NCBI RefSeq assembly: GCF_019303495.1
Contig: NZ_JAEVFI010000001.1
Location: 310,001-374,000 of the forward strand
Length of the DNA stretch: 64,000 nt
Reading direction: 5' to 3'
DNA from: Streptomyces sp. JJ66
GTDB lineage: Bacteria > Actinomycetota > Actinomycetes > Streptomycetales > Streptomycetaceae
Each line of letters opens with the position of its first letter. Within the stretch, counting starts at the first letter, position 1. The translations under genes were made by a program, and so were the position numbers. This document shows positions 8,525 through 17,134 of the stretch, one piece after another. The notes under the pieces are model-generated. The model ran no database searches. It was not told the DNA's origin and saw nothing but the letters and a program-made list of their open reading frames with translations.

Positions 8525-9306
8525 GCCCGGCCGAACTGGGCGTCGAGCACGTCACCCTGCGCGCGGGGGTTCATGCCCTGGTCCGCGACGTCTCGCTGAC
8601 GGCCCGCCCTGGCGAGGTGGTCGGGCTGGTGGGCCCTAACGGCAGCGGCAAGTCCTCGCTGCTGCGGGCCGTCTACCGTGTCCTGCGCCCGGAGGCCGGG
8701 CACGTCCGGGTGGACGGCGCCGACGCCTGGTCGCTGCCGGTGCGGCGGCTCGCGCGCACCCTGGCCGCCGTGGTGCAGGAGCCGGGAGCGGACTTCGACC
8801 TGCGAGTGCGGGACGTCGTCGCGATGGGCCGCACACCGCACAAGCGGCTGCTCGACGGCGACACCGAGGAGGACGCGCGGCTGGTCGCCTCGGCGCTGGA
8901 GTCGGTGGACGCCACGGAACTCGCCGGGCGGAGCTTCAGTCAGCTCTCCGGTGGCGAGCGGCAGCGCGTGCTCATCGCCCGCGCGCTGGCGCAGCAGCCG
9001 TCCCTGATGGTGCTCGACGAGCCGACCAACCACCTGGACGTACGGCACCAGTTGGAGGTGCTTGGCATCCTGCGCCGGCTGCCCGCCACGGTGCTGGTGG
9101 CCCTGCACGACCTCAACCTGGCCGCCTACTACTGCGACCGCCTGTACGTCCTGTGCGACGGCGAGGTGACGGCGTCCGGCCCGCCCGGTGAGGTGCTGAC
9201 GCCAAAGCTGCTGTCCGAGGTGTACGGGGTGGCGAGCGAGGTGGCGGTGCACCCGCTCACCGGAGCCCCGCACGTCACTTTCCTACCCCGCCAGACGCAC
9301 GCCTGA
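8521..9306 (+). CDS. ABC transporter ATP-binding protein (BtuD/FecE-like)
   Basis: A 261-residue ATPase that powers the importer. Walker A is GPNGSGKSS (about residue 40), the Q-loop is VVQEPGADF, the signature is LSGGERQRV, Walker B is LMVLDEPTNHLD, and the H-loop is VALHDLN. The family resemblance is to haem, siderophore or B12 importers. It starts at ATG 8521, overlapping the permease stop, and is the last gene of the operon. About 180 bases without a gene follow. Confidence 0.93.
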   Translation: MSPAELGVEHVTLRAGVHALVRDVSLTARPGEVVGLVGPNGSGKSSLLRAVYRVLRPEAGHVRVDGADAWSLPVRRLARTLAAVVQEPGADFDLRVRDVVAMGRTPHKRLLDGDTEEDARLVASALESVDATELAGRSFSQLSGGERQRVLIARALAQQPSLMVLDEPTNHLDVRHQLEVLGILRRLPATVLVALHDLNLAAYYCDRLYVLCDGEVTASGPPGEVLTPKLLSEVYGVASEVAVHPLTGAPHVTFLPRQTHA

Positions 9307-9488
9307 CGCGCTGCCCAGCCGGTGGGGTCGGGCGAAGTGGACGGGCGGGCCGCTCACTCGTGGTCGTGCGCCGGGGACGCGGGTGCCTGGGGCGCGGGGC
9401 GGGGCCGTCCGCCGTCGTGCCCGGAGACGACGACGGCGAGGGGGCACCACGGCAATACCGCACCGCACGAGGTGAGTACCGCCTGCGG

Positions 9489-10931
9489 TCACACGCCCTG
9501 TTCCGCCGCCAGCCGTCCGGTGCGGATGGCCGTCAGCAGCGCGGCGTGGTCGGCCTCGGTACGGTCCGCGTAGGCGACGGCGAACGCCGCCACCGCCTCG
9601 TCCAGATCCTCGTTCTTCCCGCAGTATCCGGCCAGCAACCGCGGGTCGGCGCTGTGCGCGTGGGCACGGGCCAGCAGCGCGCCGGTCATGCGGCCATAGT
9701 CGTCGAGCTGGCCCGGCTCCAGCGCGGCGGGGTCCACGCTGCCCTTGCGGTTGCGGAACTGCCGCACCTGGTACGGGCGACCGTCCACCGTCGTCCAGCC
9801 CAGCAGCACGTCGCTGACGACCTGCATCCGGCGCTGTCCTGACACCACCCGCTGGCCCTCGTGCGCCGCCCCGGGCGCCGCGAAGCCCGCCTCGGGCAGG
9901 TGCGGCGCGAGCACGGACTGCCGCGCCTCCTTCACCTGGAGCACCAGCGGCTCACCCCGGTGATCCAGCAGCAGGACCACGTACGACCGCGTTCCCACGC
10001 TGCCGGTCCCCACCACCCGGAAGGCGACATCCTGGATGGCGTACCGGGCGAGCAGCGGGCGCAGTTCCTCCGGGACGGTCTCGACGTACGGGCCGAGGCC
10101 GTGGGCGACGGCGGCGGCCTCGGCGTCCGGCACCCGGCGCAGCACCGGCAGCGCGTCCACGAACCGCAGGCCGCCCCCCGGGCACGGACGGGTGGACTTC
10201 GCGGCGAAACGCGCGCTGGTGTTGCCGAGCGCTTTGCGGGACACCCGTTCCAGCGTGCCGAGCAGGTCGTGGGCGTCGGCGTGGGAGACCAGCTCCTCGT
10301 CGGCGATGGCGTTCCACGCGTCCAGCGCGGGCAGCCGGGCCAGCATCCGCAGCGTGCGCCGGTACGCCCCCACCGCGTCGAAGGCGGCGGTGCGGCAGGC
10401 GTCCTCACCGGCACCGGCCGTCCGCCCGGCGAGCACGAGCGAGGTGGCCAGCCGCTTGAGATCCCACTCCCAGGGGCCGACGGCGGTCTCGTCGAAGTCG
10501 TTGAGGTCGATCACCAGGGAGCCGCGCGCGTCCCCGTACAGGCCGAAGTTGCCCGCGTGCGCGTCACCGCACAGCTGGGCCGCCACCCCGGTGACCGGGG
10601 TGGCGGCCAGGTCGTGGGCCATCAGCCCCGCCGAGCCGCGCAGGAACGCGAACGGCGAGGCCGCCATCCGTCCGACCCGGATCGGCCGCAGCCCCGGCAC
10701 CCGGCCGCGGCTGGACTCCTCCACCGCGGCCACGGCGTCCGGGCGCCGCCCGTCCAGCACGCGCTGGCCCAGCGTGCCGTGCGCCGAGCGTGGCACCCGC
10801 TCCCGCAGCGCCTGCCCGGCCCGCTTCGGCGACTCCACTCCCCTGCTGTCGCCGCCCACCGCGAACCCGGCCACTCGCGGGATGCGGCCCGCCGAGCGCT
10901 GCTCCGGCAGCTCCTGCCGCGTCTCCACCAT
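9489..10931 (-). CDS. DUF2252 domain protein
   Basis: A 480-residue cytoplasmic protein. The DUF2252 family has a kinase/aminoglycoside-phosphotransferase-like fold of unknown substrate. Signature segments are present: ASPFAFLRGSAGLMAHDL, CGDAHAGNFGLYGDARG, VIDLNDFDETAVGPWEWDLKRLATS, and KEARQSVLAPHL. I start it at ATG 10931 because GGAGGGGC sits 6-13 bases upstream; the ATG at 10937 is too close to it. Same strand as the exporter at 11003-12451, 71 bases downstream of it. Confidence 0.85.
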   Translation of the reverse strand: MVETRQELPEQRSAGRIPRVAGFAVGGDSRGVESPKRAGQALRERVPRSAHGTLGQRVLDGRRPDAVAAVEESSRGRVPGLRPIRVGRMAASPFAFLRGSAGLMAHDLAATPVTGVAAQLCGDAHAGNFGLYGDARGSLVIDLNDFDETAVGPWEWDLKRLATSLVLAGRTAGAGEDACRTAAFDAVGAYRRTLRMLARLPALDAWNAIADEELVSHADAHDLLGTLERVSRKALGNTSARFAAKSTRPCPGGGLRFVDALPVLRRVPDAEAAAVAHGLGPYVETVPEELRPLLARYAIQDVAFRVVGTGSVGTRSYVVLLLDHRGEPLVLQVKEARQSVLAPHLPEAGFAAPGAAHEGQRVVSGQRRMQVVSDVLLGWTTVDGRPYQVRQFRNRKGSVDPAALEPGQLDDYGRMTGALLARAHAHSADPRLLAGYCGKNEDLDEAVAAFAVAYADRTEADHAALLTAIRTGRLAAEQGV

Positions 10932-11002
10932 GCCCATGCCCCTCCTGCGTCGCGCGTACCGCCCCGACAGTACCGCCGCGTCTTCGGGGAAGTCCGCCCG
11001 GA

Positions 11003-12451
11003 TCACCGGGGTCTACGGGTGCGCAGGTCGATGAGGGCGACGAGGAGCGCGGCGAGGACGAAGCCCACCGAGACACTCAGGCTGACCCGGAACGCCGTCG
11101 CCCAGTCCTGGTCCGTCGAGGCAAGCTGGGCGAAGAACACGCTTCCGGTGACCGCGATGCCCGCCGCCGAGCCGATGCGCTGCCCGGTTTGCAGCACGCC
11201 CGCCGCGCTGCCGCCCTGCTCCGGGGGGACGGAGGCCAGCGTGAGGGTCTGATTCGGGGCGATCACGAACCCGCCCCCCAGCCCGGCCAGCAGCAGCGGG
11301 GCAGCGACGGCCAGCCCCACAAACTCCCCATCAGCCACGGACACCGCGACCACCACCAGGCTCAGGCCACCGGTCACGCCCAGCAAGGCACCAACCACCA
11401 GCGCCCGGCCATAGCGTGTGACGAGCCGGCCGCTGAAGACGGCAGCGAGCGCGGACCCCAGTGCGAAGGGCGTGACCGACAAACCCGCTTCCAGCGCGCT
11501 GTACCCCAGCCCGGCCTGAAGGTAGAGCGTGAAGACGAAGAAGATCGAGGTGAACCCGGCGAAGTAGGCGAGCATCAGCAACGAACCCAGGGTGTAGGAG
11601 CGGAGCCGGAACAGCCGCAGGTCCACCAGCGGTTGCGCGCGGCGGGCGTGGACTCGCTCCCACTGCGCGAAGAGCAGGAGTACCAGGAGCGCGGCCGGGG
11701 TGAGCAGCCACTTCCCCGCACCCTCCCACTGCCGTTCCTGGACGAGCGGGAGCAGCGCCAGTCCGACGCCCAGCCCCAGCAGCACCACCCCGAGCGGGTC
11801 GAGGTCGCGGGCACACGGCCGGGTCGCGTCCGTCGGGCCGGGCAGCAGCCGGCCCGCCAGCACCAGGGCCACCAGGCACACCGGCAGGTTGACGAAGAAG
11901 ATCCACCGCCAGCCGTGCCCGGGGCCGGCGAGGGCGATGATGCCGCCGCCCAGCACCGGGCCAACGGCGGTGGACACACCGATCACCGCGCTGTACATGC
12001 CGAACGCCCGGCCCCGCTCCGCTCCCCGGAACAGCTGCTGGATCAGTGCGGACACTTGCGGCGCGACGATGCCGCCAGCCAGCCCCTGCATCAGCCGCGC
12101 GGCGACCAGCCAGGTTGGGTTCTGCGCGAACCCGCACAGAGCACTGGCCGCGGCGAACAGCGTCAGTCCGGTCATGAACAGCAGCCGCCGCCCGCGCGCA
12201 TCCCCCAGCCGTCCGGCCGGCACGAGCAGCAGCCCGAAGGCCAGCGCGTACCCGGCCACGACCCACTGGATGGCCCCGGCGCTCGCCGTCAGGCCAGCGC
12301 GGATCGAGGGCAGCGCGACGTTGACAATGGACACGTCCAGCAGCGTGATGAAGCCAGCCAGCAGACATACGGCCAGCGCTTTCCAGCGGCGCGGGTCGGG
12401 CTGCTCGGAGGCGGGGGCCGCAGTCGCCCCGGAATCACGCTGGTAGCTCAC
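11003..12451 (-). CDS. MFS transporter, DHA2 (14-TM, EmrB/QacA-like) family
   Basis: A 482-residue inner-membrane exporter. Helix 1 carries LLAGFITLLDVSIVNVALPSI, the DHA2 motif. GYALAFGLLLVPAGRLGDARGRR follows (motif A loop), with VGPVLGGGI (motif C) further on, and about 14 hydrophobic helices. Such proteins use the proton gradient to expel drugs or the host's own antibiotic. The start at 12451 is GTG. It lies just outside the left end of the island, so it is probably chromosomal, not part of the isoprenoid cluster. Confidence 0.9.
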   Translation of the reverse strand: MSYQRDSGATAAPASEQPDPRRWKALAVCLLAGFITLLDVSIVNVALPSIRAGLTASAGAIQWVVAGYALAFGLLLVPAGRLGDARGRRLLFMTGLTLFAAASALCGFAQNPTWLVAARLMQGLAGGIVAPQVSALIQQLFRGAERGRAFGMYSAVIGVSTAVGPVLGGGIIALAGPGHGWRWIFFVNLPVCLVALVLAGRLLPGPTDATRPCARDLDPLGVVLLGLGVGLALLPLVQERQWEGAGKWLLTPAALLVLLLFAQWERVHARRAQPLVDLRLFRLRSYTLGSLLMLAYFAGFTSIFFVFTLYLQAGLGYSALEAGLSVTPFALGSALAAVFSGRLVTRYGRALVVGALLGVTGGLSLVVVAVSVADGEFVGLAVAAPLLLAGLGGGFVIAPNQTLTLASVPPEQGGSAAGVLQTGQRIGSAAGIAVTGSVFFAQLASTDQDWATAFRVSLSVSVGFVLAALLVALIDLRTRRPR

Positions 12452-12613
12452 CCCTGTGCACCGTACCCGCTTCCGGCCCCCTCACCCGCCCCGCCCCGCC
12501 CCGCGAGTATGCGGGTGACCGCCCTTGCCCCGGAAAGCCTCGTGCGCGCCCCGAGGCGAGAACGCCCGCGAATCCCGGGTGCACCCCCGCCTCATTCCGC
12601 ACACCCGCGAAAC

Positions 12614-12682
12614 CGCAGTTCAGGAGCCCTTCGCGGCCGGTTCAAGGATCGCGACGCACTCCACGTGGTGCGTCATCGGGAA
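12614..12682 (-). repeat. left copy of the RNA-methyltransferase 3' end (attL-like)
   Basis: This segment repeats 30913-30981: the first 30 bases (12614-12643) are identical and 4 mismatches are scattered over the next 39. Read on the minus strand it encodes FPMTHHVECVAILEPAAKGS and a stop, the C-terminus of the methyltransferase, and nothing upstream of that. It is best explained as the displaced original 3' end left when an element integrated there. The 160 bases between it and the exporter start hold no gene. Confidence 0.75.
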
Positions 12683-12754
12683 GATGTGGACACCCGAGTT
12701 AGGCAACAAAGTTCCAGGTCAGGGCCACTTTACCTCTGCGCTCCAGGAGGCCGT

Positions 12755-12790
12755 GCGTCAAACGAGCGTCACGAGCGCCAGCCTGCGTCA
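12755..12790 (+). repeat. GCGTCA array (possible recombinase arm sites, left)
   Basis: GCGTCA occurs at 12755, 12766 and 12785, with GCGCCA at 12775; spacings are 11, 9 and 10 bases, about one helical turn. It lies 73 bases inside the left att-like repeat. The same hexamer array occurs inside the right repeat. This fits P-arm binding sites of a tyrosine integrase; that role is inferred. Confidence 0.5.
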
Positions 12791-13569
12791 CAGGTTGTCG
12801 TGCCGTTCCGGTGAGTCACCATACAGAAGCACTTTGTCCAGGCTAGCGGAAACGAGTATGGCGCCGCTGGCTACAGCCCGTGCGTAGACCAGCGGCAGGC
12901 GTTCGGCCGGGATCACGCGGTGGTCGATCTGGCAGGCGTGGCGCACAGCGCGTGCGGCCCAATCCGCATCCTCGCCCAGGGGATGGCGGCCGGCGGCCGT
13001 CACTGCTATGACCGGTGCTCCCACTCAGCGAGGCAGAACAGTGCCGTGGAGTCGAAGCCGCCCGACAGTTCGCTGCTGACTCTCGTTCGCCCCGTGCATG
13101 CTGCCGGACCGAAAGGCTGAGGGCTTCCCGTACCCGATCCGCGCCGACAGCCAGCGTGCTGCCTCGGTGCCGGCGGGCCACCAACTCTCGACCCGCCTCT
13201 ATCGCCCGTTGCTCAGGACGAGAGACAGTGCCCCTGTGGGACTGTCTCGGTACCGCGCCACAGCCCACGCTCGGGTACGGGATGGGGCACGGGCTCCAGC
13301 AGCCGGAGCGCCAGCGCGGTTCGATCCAGCGGTGCCCCTGTCAGCCGTGCGAGCGTGCGGACCCGGTCGCTTGCCCAGATATGACCGACATGCTCTGCGT
13401 AGGACACCTGGTGTGTCGGCTCGAAGGGAAGGCACCCGACAGCCGCCGTAGGATGGCGTCCCGTCATATGGTGTAGGGAATCTTGGCTGGGGAGTACCTC
13501 TACGCCAACCGAGTGGCGACCACCGCTTTCACATGACCGGCACCGGCACCGGCGCATTGCGCTGCTCAT
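12788..13569 (-). pseudogene. asparagine-synthase-family / lasso-cyclase-like protein, frameshifted and truncated
   Basis: The frame opens at ATG 13569, overlapping the stop of the isoprenoid gene (ATGA). It reads to a stop at 13213 with GAPLDRTALALRLL and LWRGTETVPQGH, typical of the N-terminal domain of lasso-peptide macrolactam cyclases. Homology then jumps frames. GADRVREALSLSVRQ lies in a second frame, ELSGGFDSTALFCLAEWE (the PP-loop that adenylates a carboxylate) in a third near 13020-13080, and VIAVTAAGRHPLGEDADWAARAVRH at 12950-13020. The C-terminal third is missing at the island edge. Cys2 of glutamine-dependent synthetases is absent, as in lasso cyclases. It was once co-translated with the isoprenoid operon. 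Confidence 0.72.
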
Positions 13570-14495
13570 GCTGTGTGTCCTCTCCTCTTGCGAAGCAGTG
13601 GGGAGACGATGAACAGTCGGGGCTGTCCACGCCCATACGCCGCTGCTGCGAGCGCACCGACGGCAAGGGCTGCGCCGATGGCAGCCTTCTTGCGCGAGCT
13701 TTTGCCAGCGGACCGGGAAGGGGACGCGGGGGCTGGTGGCTGGGTGATCATCCGGGGATATGGCCCCACGGCCGCCGTATAGCGGCGTCGGCAGACCTGC
13801 GCGACCCGTGCACGCCGCGCGGGTGGCAGTGCGGAGAGGCGGTCCATGAACATCGACTCGTACCGGTCGACCTCGCGGCGCAGCTCCGCGGCGGCCGCGT
13901 CGCCGAAGAGTTCCACGAAGGCGGTGTAGACGTTCAAGGTGCCCAAGGCGACGTCCTGTTCGTAATGCCCGAGGTCGTTCGCGATGTCCGCGAGCACTTC
14001 CACCGGCCAGAGCAGGTCTCGGGTCGCTGGGTCCATCGACCCTCCGCGCAGGGCGAAGGTCATGGCACGCAGCAGGCGTACGTCGGTGGGCCTCAGTTCG
14101 ACCAAGGCCAGGGCGTCCTGACGGGTGACGGTGCCGCGCGACGTGGTGGCGTTCTCCAAGCGGATGAACCGCTCAGCCTCGTCGACCAGGAAGGCCACGT
14201 CCTCGTTCCATGCCCCCAGGGCCCGCAGCACCTTCTCGAAAGCCTTCTTGTACGTATGGAACGCCTCGTAGTCGCTGTTGCGCTCGGCGTCGAGGTCAAC
14301 CGACGTGTTGCGTTCGGCCAGGGAGTCGACGCGGTAGACCAGGTACTCGACGCCGAGCAGCACCGGCGTGAGACGTAAACGCTGCCAGCGCGGCACCTCG
14401 TCCACGATGTAGTACATCCGCAGCACGTAGTCCCGTGTGATGCCCACCGCCTTCCCCAGCGGGGTAGACGCCAGGTGTGCCAAACCGTTCACCAT
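13566..14495 (-). CDS. class-I isoprenoid-synthase-like protein (stand-alone)
   Basis: A 309-residue, mostly helical protein from ATG 14495, preceded by GGAAAGGA and overlapping the PAP2 stop by 7 bases. I do not recognise a characterised family member. Two acidic motifs suggest a class I prenyl-diphosphate fold: YLVYRVDSLAERN (residues 51-63) and DIANDLGHYEQD (170-181), the latter close to the NSE triad of terpene synthases. A C-terminal hydrophobic helix after residue about 265 (GAALAVGALAAAA) may anchor it. It is homologous to the N-terminal half of the protein at 15341-16882, aligning through NLYAAFV/NVYTAFV and FGDAA/YGDAA. A TTA codon encodes Leu40. Role in terpenoid formation is inferred. 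Confidence 0.6.
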   Translation of the reverse strand: MVNGLAHLASTPLGKAVGITRDYVLRMYYIVDEVPRWQRLRLTPVLLGVEYLVYRVDSLAERNTSVDLDAERNSDYEAFHTYKKAFEKVLRALGAWNEDVAFLVDEAERFIRLENATTSRGTVTRQDALALVELRPTDVRLLRAMTFALRGGSMDPATRDLLWPVEVLADIANDLGHYEQDVALGTLNVYTAFVELFGDAAAAELRREVDRYESMFMDRLSALPPARRARVAQVCRRRYTAAVGPYPRMITQPPAPASPSRSAGKSSRKKAAIGAALAVGALAAAAYGRGQPRLFIVSPLLRKRRGHTA

Positions 14496-15151
14496 GTTTC
14501 CTTTCCGGAGATATCCAAGGAACGGACGTCGACACGCCAGGCGACCGCGAAGCCGACCACGAGCCCCAGCAGGACGCCTCCCACGACGTCGACGGCGTGG
14601 TGGGCGTCTGCCAGCACGCGGGAGACGCCGACAGCCGCCACGAGGGTCGAGCCCAGGCCCACCCACAGCCACCACACTGGCGTGCTGGTACGCAGCACGA
14701 CCAGGAGCACCATGAGAATCAGCGTCGCGGAGGCCATGTGCCCGGACGGGAAGCTGTACCCGGGAGGGGGGAGAGTACCGTCGACCGGCGGCGGCATCGG
14801 CCGTCCCACCAACGCTTCGAGCGCCTTCTCTGCCGCGAACTGCACGGTCAGGCCGGCGAGCACCCACATTGCGGCGCCGGGTCGGCGACGGCACAGCAGT
14901 AGGCCGAGGACCGTGAGCATGCCTGCCCCCAACAGGGCCGAGCCCACCGTGTCGGCCGGCCCGTCGGCGCCGAACCAGGAGCCGGCCAACGTCCCGAAGG
15001 CGCGGTCCGCGAATGCACGGGCGTTGCCGTCGAACGCGCTCACTGCGTCGTTCCCGGACGCCACCAGCGCGCTCAGCGTGGCGAGCGCCATCGTCGCGAC
15101 TGTCGATCCGAGAAGATGCCGGGAGGCGGTCCCGGCTCCGGTGCCGGTCAC
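14489..15151 (-). CDS. PAP2-family phosphatase
   Basis: A 220-residue membrane protein with five or six hydrophobic helices and the three phosphatase motifs: KALEALVGRP (KxxxxxxRP), PSGHMAS, and SRVLADAHHAVDV (SRxxxxxHxxxD). Such enzymes remove phosphate from lipid phosphates or prenyl (di)phosphates. In this cluster a prenyl diphosphate is the obvious substrate, by inference. Starts at GTG 15151, overlapping the small upstream ORF by 4 bases (GTGA), and its end overlaps the isoprenoid gene, so three products are co-translated. Confidence 0.85.
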   Translation of the reverse strand: MTGTGAGTASRHLLGSTVATMALATLSALVASGNDAVSAFDGNARAFADRAFGTLAGSWFGADGPADTVGSALLGAGMLTVLGLLLCRRRPGAAMWVLAGLTVQFAAEKALEALVGRPMPPPVDGTLPPPGYSFPSGHMASATLILMVLLVVLRTSTPVWWLWVGLGSTLVAAVGVSRVLADAHHAVDVVGGVLLGLVVGFAVAWRVDVRSLDISGKETW

Positions 15152-15282
15152 GCCGTGGGCTCGCCGGGGGTATGCGCGGTCAGGTCGGCGTCGCCGGGCT
15201 TCCTGGTGGTGACGACCTTGTAGCGGTAGTCCCGGCGTGTTTCCTCGAAGTGGTCGACGGCCTGTTGGCGGGGCGCGTTCAC
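15148..15282 (-). CDS. small protein, 44 residues, unknown
   Basis: A GTG at 15282 with AAGGGAACG seven bases upstream opens a 44-residue frame (VNAPRQQAVDHFEETRRDYR at the start) that ends on the PAP2 start with a GTGA overlap. Coupling, ribosome-binding site and the charged, plausible composition argue that it is translated. No membrane helix, cysteine or known motif. It sits 58 bases downstream of the fused cyclase. It could be an accessory subunit or a relay ORF. Confidence 0.5.
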   Translation of the reverse strand: MNAPRQQAVDHFEETRRDYRYKVVTTRKPGDADLTAHTPGEPTA

Positions 15283-15340
15283 GACCGTTCCCTTCTGTCG
15301 TCCGAGCACGGACGACAGCCCTGGTGCGAAGCGGAGATTC

Positions 15341-16882
15341 TCAGAGCCGGCGCCAAGGCGACATGCCGGCGGCCTTGATGGAGCGGTGGAGCAGGACGCA
15401 GTAGGCGACGTCAAGCAGAAACGTCCATCCGTACATGACGTTGATCAGCGGCGTCAGCGGATACGAACGGCTGCCCAACGACGTCCGCGTGAAATCAGAC
15501 CAGCTCGTGGGCCAGGTCTGCTTCGGTGACGTGGTGACGGTGAGGGCCGTGGCGATCCAGGCACACAGCGTGCCCAGCCATTTGCCGATGGCAATGTACA
15601 TCGACTGGCCCGCGGGCGAGCCGCGGTCCTCCAGCATCTTGAGGTACAGGATGGACATCATGAGGTTGATGCCGAATCCGGTGTACTCCCCATCGGGATC
15701 CGCCAGGTCGATGAACGCATGGTAGTTGACCGACAGGGCGGCAGCCACGCACACCCCGAAGAGTGGCCGGAAGTAACGGCCGAGCGCGCTGTTCGGGAAC
15801 TGGGCCGCGCCGTACTTCCACACCTGCCAGGCGATCACCGCGTCGACCAGGAAACCGAAGATGCTCGCAGTGTGGAAGTAGTCGCCCAACGGGTCGAGGA
15901 GGAAGCCATAGGCGAACTCCCAGGTCAGATTGGCGAAGAAGGCGACGAGCGGCACACCGTACGTCTGGTCGGCGAATCCCCGGTAGACGATCGCCACGTA
16001 GGCCACCAGCCATCCGACCGCGCAGAGCATGCCGAACAGGACGACGGCGCTCGAGACCCCTTCAACCGCGCCCTCCTCCTCATGCCGGTCGGCCGCCGGT
16101 TCCGGGAAGGCGTCTCGGAGCGGGGCGCAGTGGAGCGTGAAGGCACGCTCGAGCCGCTCCCGGTCCGCCGCGCCCACCGATCGTAATCCCGCCTCGAACT
16201 GTGCTTCGAAGTGGGCGACTTCCTCGCGAAGTCGCTCCGGGGCGGCGTCGCCGTAGGCGTCGACGAAGGCAGCGTAGAGGTTGGTGCGTTTGATCGGACG
16301 GGTGGCACCGGCGTACTGCTTCAGATCCCATGCGAGGTAGGCCAGGGTCTCGGCGGGCCGCATCGTCTCGCGGAGCTCCTCGTCACCGTCGCGATCCCAC
16401 GGCCGGCCGAGGTCGCGAACGAGGCGCAGTTCGCTGGGAGTCAACTCCAGGAGCCGCCGGAGTCGTTCCGGTTTCGCCACGCCATGGCGAACCTCGAATT
16501 CCACTTCGGCGAGTTCCGTGACGTCCCGACGGGCGCGCGCACCGTCGGGGATGCGCGCGCAAAGGCCGGCCAGCGCCTTCTCGATGCCTGCATCCCGAAG
16601 CCCTGCCAGGTATCCGGACAGATTCCCCCCGACGGGTTCCGGGGCAAGCTCCGCGAGGCGAGCGCGTTTCACCGTGAAGGCGAGATATCGCGCCGTCAAC
16701 CGTACCGGCGTGGCCTTGAGTCGCTGCTTCAGGGACGAACCGAGGACGGGATCGTGCAAGCCCTCACTGATGGCGATCTCGATGCCGCGCCGAATCGGTG
16801 GGGCCACTTGGGTGACGGCCGAAGCCAACAACCGCTTGGCCCGCTGGGACGCCGCCGTCCTCAGGTTGCGCATCATGCTCAA
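15341..16882 (-). CDS. fused class-I-like domain + Pyr4-like membrane terpene cyclase
   Basis: A 513-residue two-part protein. Residues 1-260 are helical and homologous to the stand-alone protein at 13566-14495, but its acidic motifs are gone: YLAFTVKRARLAE (66-78) and LAWDLKQYAGA (183-193) replace them. Residues about 278-505 hold seven hydrophobic helices. Helix 2 has FFANLTWEFAYGF with Glu322, and helix 7 has TFLLDVAYCVL with Asp491. These match the acidic pair and seven-helix topology of the Pyr4-type membrane cyclases that protonate prenyl substrates in meroterpenoid and indole-diterpene pathways. The start is TTG 16882 or ATG 16876; GGAGG at 16888-16892 fits either. A TTA codon encodes Leu233. 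First gene of the minus arm. Confidence 0.65.
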   Translation of the reverse strand: MSMMRNLRTAASQRAKRLLASAVTQVAPPIRRGIEIAISEGLHDPVLGSSLKQRLKATPVRLTARYLAFTVKRARLAELAPEPVGGNLSGYLAGLRDAGIEKALAGLCARIPDGARARRDVTELAEVEFEVRHGVAKPERLRRLLELTPSELRLVRDLGRPWDRDGDEELRETMRPAETLAYLAWDLKQYAGATRPIKRTNLYAAFVDAYGDAAPERLREEVAHFEAQFEAGLRSVGAADRERLERAFTLHCAPLRDAFPEPAADRHEEEGAVEGVSSAVVLFGMLCAVGWLVAYVAIVYRGFADQTYGVPLVAFFANLTWEFAYGFLLDPLGDYFHTASIFGFLVDAVIAWQVWKYGAAQFPNSALGRYFRPLFGVCVAAALSVNYHAFIDLADPDGEYTGFGINLMMSILYLKMLEDRGSPAGQSMYIAIGKWLGTLCAWIATALTVTTSPKQTWPTSWSDFTRTSLGSRSYPLTPLINVMYGWTFLLDVAYCVLLHRSIKAAGMSPWRRL

Positions 16883-16973
16883 TCCAGCCTCCTAGAGCCG
16901 TTCCCCACACAGTGCGTCCAATCCGTGGACGTTCAACTGCCTTACCAGAATGACTTGTTCAGACAGCACTCAC

Positions 16974-17002
16974 TTGACCGGGTGATGAACATGGTGTACC
17001 AT
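16974..17002 (+). promoter_or_regulatory. predicted housekeeping-type promoter for the plus arm
   Basis: TTGACC at 16974-16979 and TACCAT at 16997-17002 are separated by 17 bases, close to the vegetative consensus. This lies in an unusually AT-rich 250-base gap between the divergent arms, about 130 bases before the oxygenase start. The promoter of the minus arm must also be here, but I could not place it. Confidence 0.5.
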
Positions 17003-17134
17003 CACAATCGCTCGCGCCGCCAGACGTACTCGCAAGATTGATACACAGGCTGTGTTTCATTTGGCACGAACTCCGCCCGTCCTGTGTCGCTTCTCCAGGT
17101 TCCGGCCACGTCCGACCAAATCACGGGGGATTAC

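Noticed and set aside
12788-13569. Intact lasso-peptide cluster
   Set aside because: The cyclase-like gene is frameshifted and truncated, and no precursor peptide, leader peptidase or recognition element was found.
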